19,490 nt of DNA from Bacillota bacterium (lineage in GTDB: Bacteria; Bacillota; Clostridia; Christensenellales; CAG-138), in the NCBI GenBank assembly GCA_023416175.1, contig JAEZIE010000025.1:1-19490 (forward strand). Direction: 5' to 3'. The notes below the pieces were generated by a model. That model made no database searches and was not told the origin of the DNA. It saw only the letters and a list, made by a program, of their open reading frames with translations. Position numbers and translations under genes: made by a program. Shown one piece after another: positions 16,135-19,490 of this stretch (positions within the stretch are counted from its first letter, which is position 1; each line of letters opens with the position of its first letter).

Positions 16135-16302
16135 CAACGTATCGCCACCTGTGGTGGCGACGATAGATTTCTTTATTTTATAGCGGGAGGGCTCCGCCCC
16201 CCGCGCCCCATGGGTACGGGCAGCCTTAAGGAAGGGGGTTGGGGAAACGCAGTTTCCCAAAGCAAGAAAGTACTCGTCGGAGTTGAAAGCGCCGATACAT
16301 TG
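16135..16302 (+). repeat. MITE-like intergenic repeat, copy B
   Basis: A 168-bp element bounded by imperfect inverted ends CAACGTATCG (16135-16144) and CGATACATTG (16293-16302), 9 of 10 matching. It shares ordered blocks with copy A at 9175-9483: ATAGCGGGAGGGCTC (16180-16194), CTTAAGGAAGG (16225-16235) and GGAAACGCAGTTTCC (16243-16257). Near the left end TCGCCACC-TGT-GGTGGCGA forms an 8-bp hairpin followed by a T-rich run, so it could terminate transcription. No open frame looks real and no clear target-site duplication is seen. Like copy A, it lies with its hairpin end next to the 3' end of a gene reading towards it. Confidence 0.7.
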
Positions 16303-16333
16303 AAGCCCTTAATCAGATTTGTTGAGGACTGCC

Positions 16334-16371
16334 AGGCCTGTGCGCAAACTTGCACGCAGGCCTTTTTTTTT
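16334..16371 (+). terminator. Strong rho-independent terminator upstream of the radical SAM gene
   Basis: AGGCCTGTGCGCAA and TTGCACGCAGGCCT form a stem with two mismatched or wobble positions, followed by nine T residues. It resembles the terminator at 16066. It ends 43 nt before the radical SAM start, so that gene needs a promoter in the short remaining gap, or this is an attenuator. Confidence 0.75.
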
Positions 16372-16414
16372 GTACAATAATGCGGGCTCTAAGCCTATCA
16401 GGAGGACCTATTTG

Positions 16415-17290
16415 ATGCTTTGCAATTGCTGCCCGAGGCACTGCAACATAAACCGCACGCAAAAGGCTGGCTTTTGCGGCGCGGGTGATATTCCCCGCGT
16501 CGCACGCGCGGCGCTCCATCACTGGGAGGAACCCATGTTCAGCGGCACACGCGGGTCGGGCGCAGTGTTCTTTTCGGGCTGCGCGCTGCGTTGCTGCTTT
16601 TGCCAGAACATGGACCTCAGCGCGCAGCAAAAGGGCGAACTGTGCGATCAAGCAAAGCTTGTTGATTTGTTTCTTTCCCTGCAGCAGCAGGGTGCGCACA
16701 ACATCAACCTGGTTACGCCCACACCGCACATTGCTGCCATTCGTCTTGCTCTTTCAGAAGCGAAAAAAAAAGGCCTGACCATTCCAATCCTGTACAACAC
16801 CAGCGGATATGAAACGGCGGAAGCCCTCCGCTCTTTGGAAGGGCTGATAGACATTTACCTGCCCGACCTCAAATACGTCACACCGCAGATAAGCCTTGCT
16901 TTCTCCGGCGCTGTGGATTACTTCCAATTTGCAGCACCCGCCATACTTGAAATGCAGCGCCAGACAGGCATATTAGAGATGGATGATGCCGGTATCGCCA
17001 AACGCGGGCTGCTCGTCCGCCACCTTGTGCTGCCCGGCTGCATCGACGAGACCCGGCGGGTACTGGATTTTGTTGCGGAAAACCTTCCACGGGAAACCTA
17101 TCTCTCGCTGATGCGGCAGTATACGCCCGCTTCTCCTAACTTAAAAGCGCCGTTGAACCGCCCGCTGACAGCGCGCGAATATGAACGTGCGGCGGATTAC
17201 TGCCTGCAGCTTGGTTTGCCCAATGTGCTGTTGCAGGAGGCGTCGGCTGCAACTTCCGCTTATACGCCACCCTTTTTTGACACGTTATAG
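16415..17290 (+). CDS. PflX-like radical SAM protein (PflA-related activase family)
   Basis: From the ATG at 16415 (AGGAGG 9 nt before) the protein has 291 residues. The N-terminus has a cysteine-rich start (CNCCPRHCNINR) and GFCGAG, as in COG1313/PflX. The radical SAM cluster motif CX3CX2C is C56, C60 and C63 in SGCALRCCFCQN. Later blocks 'NINLVTPTPHI', 'NTSGYET', 'IDIYLPDLKY' and 'VRHLVLPGC' are typical of the glycyl-radical-enzyme activase branch and hold the SAM-contact strands. The substrate protein is unknown; no glycyl-radical enzyme is in the window. The open frame upstream to 16319 runs into the terminator and is not used. A weak inverted repeat TGTTTTC/GAAAACA (17305-17331) follows the stop. 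Confidence 0.88.
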   Translation: MLCNCCPRHCNINRTQKAGFCGAGDIPRVARAALHHWEEPMFSGTRGSGAVFFSGCALRCCFCQNMDLSAQQKGELCDQAKLVDLFLSLQQQGAHNINLVTPTPHIAAIRLALSEAKKKGLTIPILYNTSGYETAEALRSLEGLIDIYLPDLKYVTPQISLAFSGAVDYFQFAAPAILEMQRQTGILEMDDAGIAKRGLLVRHLVLPGCIDETRRVLDFVAENLPRETYLSLMRQYTPASPNLKAPLNRPLTAREYERAADYCLQLGLPNVLLQEASAATSAYTPPFFDTL

Positions 17291-17363
17291 CCGTGTTCAC
17301 AATTTGTTTTCAAGTTTTGGGCAAGAAAACACTAAATATGGCCAATAATAGTCAAATCAGAGG

Positions 17364-17392
17364 TTGTAAACCACCAAATATGGTGGTAGAAT
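17364..17392 (+). promoter_or_regulatory. Promoter with an 18-bp palindrome over its spacer
   Basis: TTGTAA (17364-17369) and TAGAAT (17387-17392) are exactly 17 bp apart. The perfect palindrome ACCACCAAATATGGTGGT (17370-17387) fills the whole spacer, where a repressor or a MerR-type activator would bind. A partial copy, AACACTAAATATGGCCAA (17328-17345), lies 42 bp upstream, four helical turns away. The regulator is unknown. The only thing downstream on this strand is the putative RNA. Confidence 0.5.
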
Positions 17393-17398
17393 AAAGCT

Positions 17399-17602
17399 AC
17401 GAAGAACATGAAAAAGATTATTTCATTCCGTCCGGAAAACAACAGTATTCTTCATTGACTGTTCTTCCTCCTTAAATAAGACGCAAACGAACTACTTTGT
17501 ACTTCATAACCGGGACCCGTGCGGGTAGGGCAACCGAACGGGGAACGGCGACCGGACGGAATTATTCGAAACAGGGGCTGCAATGCAGCCCCTGTTTATT
17601 TT
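17399..17602 (+). ncRNA. Putative structured small RNA of about 200 nt
   Basis: This stretch lies between a promoter and a terminator and has no convincing protein gene. ATTCCGTCCGG (17425-17435) is perfectly complementary over 11 bases to CCGGACGGAAT (17552-17562), closing a domain of about 138 nt. Inside are AACAGT/ACTGTT (17441-17446 with 17458-17463) and ACCC/GGGT (17515-17526). GGAA at 17434 can also pair with TTCC at 17465, so an alternative fold is possible. A 16-codon ORF (17408-17458) could be a leader peptide but has a poor ribosome site. I do not recognise it as 6S, tmRNA, SRP RNA or a known riboswitch. No gene follows on this strand within the window, so a trans-acting RNA is more likely than a riboswitch. 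Confidence 0.45.
17571..17602 (+). terminator. Terminator of the putative RNA
   Basis: ACAGGGGCTGC and GCAGCCCCTGT form an 11-bp perfect stem around a 3-nt loop (17571-17595), followed by TTTATTTT. It works best on the plus strand. Confidence 0.7.
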
Positions 17603-17738
17603 ATGCCGCCGAAAAGTCCTGCGGACTTTGTCAGCGGGTTTTCCGTAGGTTAAAATGCAGCTCATGGCGGCATTTTTTCCGCCGATTTGACGCACATGTC
17701 GTCAAATCGGATTAAATGCGGAGGGATCGCGATCCCCC
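17603..17738. repeat. Cluster of three palindromes in the intergenic region
   Basis: Three hairpins follow one another. ATGCCGCC (17603-17610) pairs with GGCGGCAT (17666-17673), enclosing AAAGTCC-TGC-GGACTTT (17613-17629) and followed by six T residues. CCGATTTGACG and CGTCAAATCGG (17682-17710) form an 11-bp stem. GGGATCGCGATCCC (17723-17736) is a perfect palindrome. No gene is seen here or in the remaining 75 bp before the racemase stop. It looks like a palindromic repeat unit and may also stop transcription arriving from both sides. Confidence 0.5.
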
Positions 17739-17813
17739 ACATCCTAAGTCTACTGAATTGTTCGCACACATAGGTCGACGGAGCGCCCTGCTATGCTGAT
17801 GAGGCCGCTTTAT

Positions 17814-18350
17814 TTAGAGCTTGGAATAGCCATCCTTATTCAGCGAGTAGTCAACCCCCGCCATAGCGTGCAGATAAGTGGTATCATAAATTGGCATCTC
17901 ACAATCCGCTTGCCCAACCAGCATAGGCAATTCCGTGCAACCTAAGATGACGCCTTCCGCACCCATCCGGCTCAATTCTTGAATAATTTCCAATAGCCGC
18001 GCCTTGGAGGACGGATTGATCTTACCTATAACGAGCTCTTTGAATATGATATCGTGCACCACCTGCCTGTCCGCTTCATTTGGAACGATGGCCGTAATGC
18101 CATGCAGCTCCTTGAGCCTGCCGGTATAGAATGTACCTTCCATCCTACCAGCGTCGGCCATGATATTGGCCAAAGCTTCCCAATCCCCCGCTCGTTGCAG
18201 GGCTTCGATTTGTGCAAAATCCACAGAATACAGCAGGCATTCGGCTGAATGCACACCGCCCAAACGCTGCTGCACGGCCTGATTGATGATCTGATAATAA
18301 TGCGCAGAGGATTCCCAGCTGATGCCGCCAATCAAGCCTATCGTTTTCAC
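17814..18350 (-). CDS. Aspartate/glutamate racemase-family protein with an internal deletion
   Basis: The start is a GTG at 18350 (GAGG upstream, 4 nt after the ROK gene stop). The N-terminus KTIGLIGGISWESSAHYY and the C-terminal GVILGCTELPML with Cys138 are typical of this family, which interconverts L- and D-aspartate or glutamate with two cysteines. The protein is only 178 residues; relatives have about 230. The missing part is one internal block at residues 67-69 (MADA|GRMEGTFYTG): the segment that should hold the first catalytic cysteine (CTNTMH-type motif) and the next strands is absent, without breaking the frame. With one catalytic cysteine gone it is probably inactive, unless this is an assembly artefact. 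Confidence 0.8.
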   Translation of the reverse strand: MKTIGLIGGISWESSAHYYQIINQAVQQRLGGVHSAECLLYSVDFAQIEALQRAGDWEALANIMADAGRMEGTFYTGRLKELHGITAIVPNEADRQVVHDIIFKELVIGKINPSSKARLLEIIQELSRMGAEGVILGCTELPMLVGQADCEMPIYDTTYLHAMAGVDYSLNKDGYSKL

Positions 18351-18354
18351 GGTC

Positions 18355-19305
18355 CTATTCCTCGTTGCGCGCAAGCATGGCGGCGCCGACGATACCGGCG
18401 TCGTTCCCCAGCTGTGCCGGCACGATTTTTCCGATCTCCTCAAAGAAGCACTTTTTACGTACATTTTGGCGGACGGGCTCAAATAGAAAATCTCCCGCTT
18501 GACTGACGCCGCCGCCCAGGGCGATGACTTCAGGATCCAATAGATTGATGCAGGAAGTGATGGCGGAACCTAGCTGATCCACATACCGTTCGAATATATC
18601 CACTGCGATGGCGTCCCCCGCCTTTGCGCAGTCGATTACAAGCTTGGCGGTTACTTTATTGATATCGCCGTCAACCGACGTATAGATAAGCGCGTTGGGA
18701 TAATCGATGACGCTGCGCCGCCCCTGCTGAATGAGCCAGGTAGAGGTGCAGACCGATTCAATGCAACCGTGTACCCCGCAGGTACAAAGCGGCCCGCCAT
18801 GTACAAGCACCATATGGCCAAGCTCCACCCCGTGACCCAAACCGCCGTTAAACATCTTGCCGCCCAATATAAGGCCTCCGCCGATGCCAGTGCCCAGCGT
18901 GAGCAGCACTGCGGTTTTGCTGCCGCGGAATGCTCCGCCATGGAGTTCGGCGAGCGCCGCGCCGTTCGCGTCGTTCGCGAGATACACCGGAATATTCGGA
19001 TAATGCTCCTGCATGGCCTTCTTAAGAGGCACATCATGAAACTGCAGATTATACGCGTGCAGCACGCGCTCGCAGGCGGGATCGATGCTGCCCGGCACCA
19101 CAATGCCGATGGACTTGAACTCCCCGCTTGCAATATGGAGTTCGCCTGCCAGCTCCTCCACAAGATTTTTCATGAGACCCACCGTATGCGCATACGGCTT
19201 GCCCGTGGGGAACTTGATGCTGCGCCGGGCGATGATGCGCATTTCATCATCCACAACACCTGCCGCGATATTGGTACCGCCAATGTCAAAACCCACTTGC
19301 AGCAT
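18355..19305 (-). CDS. ROK-family sugar kinase (glucokinase-like)
   Basis: A 316-residue protein with every ROK landmark: the phosphate loop DIGGTN (7-12), the catalytic Asp112 in NDANGAALAE, LTLGTGIGGGLI (136-147), and the zinc site His164 (ELGHM) with Cys174, Cys176 and Cys181 (CTCGVHGC). The C-terminal 'VIALGGGVSQAGDFL' is the adenosine-binding segment. It likely phosphorylates glucose or a similar hexose; N-acetylmannosamine or another sugar cannot be excluded. AGGGGG precedes the ATG, 11 nt after hprK. Coupling to HPr kinase suggests a role in carbon-catabolite control, since glucose 6-phosphate affects HprK signalling in Gram-positive bacteria. Confidence 0.92.
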   Translation of the reverse strand: MLQVGFDIGGTNIAAGVVDDEMRIIARRSIKFPTGKPYAHTVGLMKNLVEELAGELHIASGEFKSIGIVVPGSIDPACERVLHAYNLQFHDVPLKKAMQEHYPNIPVYLANDANGAALAELHGGAFRGSKTAVLLTLGTGIGGGLILGGKMFNGGLGHGVELGHMVLVHGGPLCTCGVHGCIESVCTSTWLIQQGRRSVIDYPNALIYTSVDGDINKVTAKLVIDCAKAGDAIAVDIFERYVDQLGSAITSCINLLDPEVIALGGGVSQAGDFLFEPVRQNVRKKCFFEEIGKIVPAQLGNDAGIVGAAMLARNEE

Positions 19306-19316
19306 ACTGCTACCCC

Positions 19317-19490
19317 CTACATATTTTCCAATTCTTCCATCCAGCGTTTGTCAAATTCCTTGGCAGCGTCATAGCCGAGTTTCTTAAGCCGATAATTGCG
19401 TGCAGCTACCTCTACGATTATGGCAAGGTTGCGGCCCGGCCGCACCGGCATGAGGATATGGGGCAATTCCACATCCAATATGGTAATGGT
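19317..19490 (-). CDS. hprK: HPr kinase/phosphorylase (partial, C-terminal 57 residues)
   Basis: Only the C-terminus is in the window. It contains the HprK signature 'PVRPGRNLAIIVEVAARN' (residues 15-32 of the fragment) and the conserved tail 'LKKLGYDAAKEF'. The enzyme phosphorylates or dephosphorylates HPr at the regulatory serine and so controls catabolite repression through CcpA. It is upstream in the same operon as the ROK kinase and the racemase-like gene. The N-terminus, Walker A motif and promoter are beyond the right edge. Confidence 0.92.
   Translation of the reverse strand, partial: TITILDVELPHILMPVRPGRNLAIIVEVAARNYRLKKLGYDAAKEFDKRWMEELENM

Noticed and set aside
17328..17387. Possible pair of NrdR boxes
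   Set aside because: The palindromes do not match ACACWATATATWGTGT, the spacing is 42 bp instead of about 31-32, and no ribonucleotide reductase gene follows.
17399..17602. 6S RNA identity for the putative small RNA
   Set aside because: Size and closing helix are suggestive, but the interior lacks the long rod with a central bubble that 6S RNA needs.

Overview
The window comes from a Gram-positive, endospore-forming, probably anaerobic member of the Clostridia. The evidence is a complete gerA-type germinant-receptor operon, an HPr kinase gene, a cdaA-cdaR pair, a PflX-type radical SAM protein, and AGGAGG-like ribosome binding sites before most genes. DNA composition is moderate to high GC. 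The exact lineage cannot be fixed from the sequence. Both edges cut genes: a FAD-dependent dehydrogenase on the left and hprK on the right.

Layout. (1) 1-2965, minus strand: cdaA (c-di-AMP synthase), cdaR (YbbR regulator), a hairpin terminator, then a COG2509-type FAD oxidoreductase. (2) 3133-4432, minus: a PAS + SpoIIE/RsbU phosphatase preceded by coding-like sequence split between frames. (3) 4616-4995: a DUF3006 gene (plus) whose stop overlaps that of a 53-residue two-helix membrane protein (minus). (4) 5034-9072, minus: gerAA-gerAB-gerAC, tightly overlapping, with a candidate sigma-G promoter. The small membrane protein follows gerAC by 38 nt, so it may be a fourth 'D' subunit. (5) 9175-9483: a MITE-like intergenic repeat. 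(6) 9514-14467, minus: DUF2804 gene, ABC-F ATPase, a divergent glycerate-kinase-like protein with an extra N-terminal domain, and a MarR regulator, probably one operon. (7) 14745-17290, plus: a secreted NlpC/P60 cell-wall hydrolase and a PflX-like radical SAM protein, separated by a second copy of the repeat lying between two look-alike terminators. (8) 17291-17813: no protein gene, but a promoter with a palindrome in its spacer, a putative structured RNA of about 200 nt ending at a terminator, and a run of further hairpins. (9) 17814-19490, minus: hprK (partial), a ROK-family sugar kinase and an aspartate/glutamate racemase that seems to have lost an internal block containing its first catalytic cysteine.

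Themes: second-messenger signalling (cdaA/cdaR), spore germination and wall remodelling (ger operon, NlpC/P60), carbon control (hprK, ROK kinase), and a MarR/ABC-F operon that may respond to a toxic compound. The least explained items are the orphan RNA locus at 17364-17604, the paired repeats, the motif-degenerate glycerate-kinase homologue and the small protein behind gerAC.
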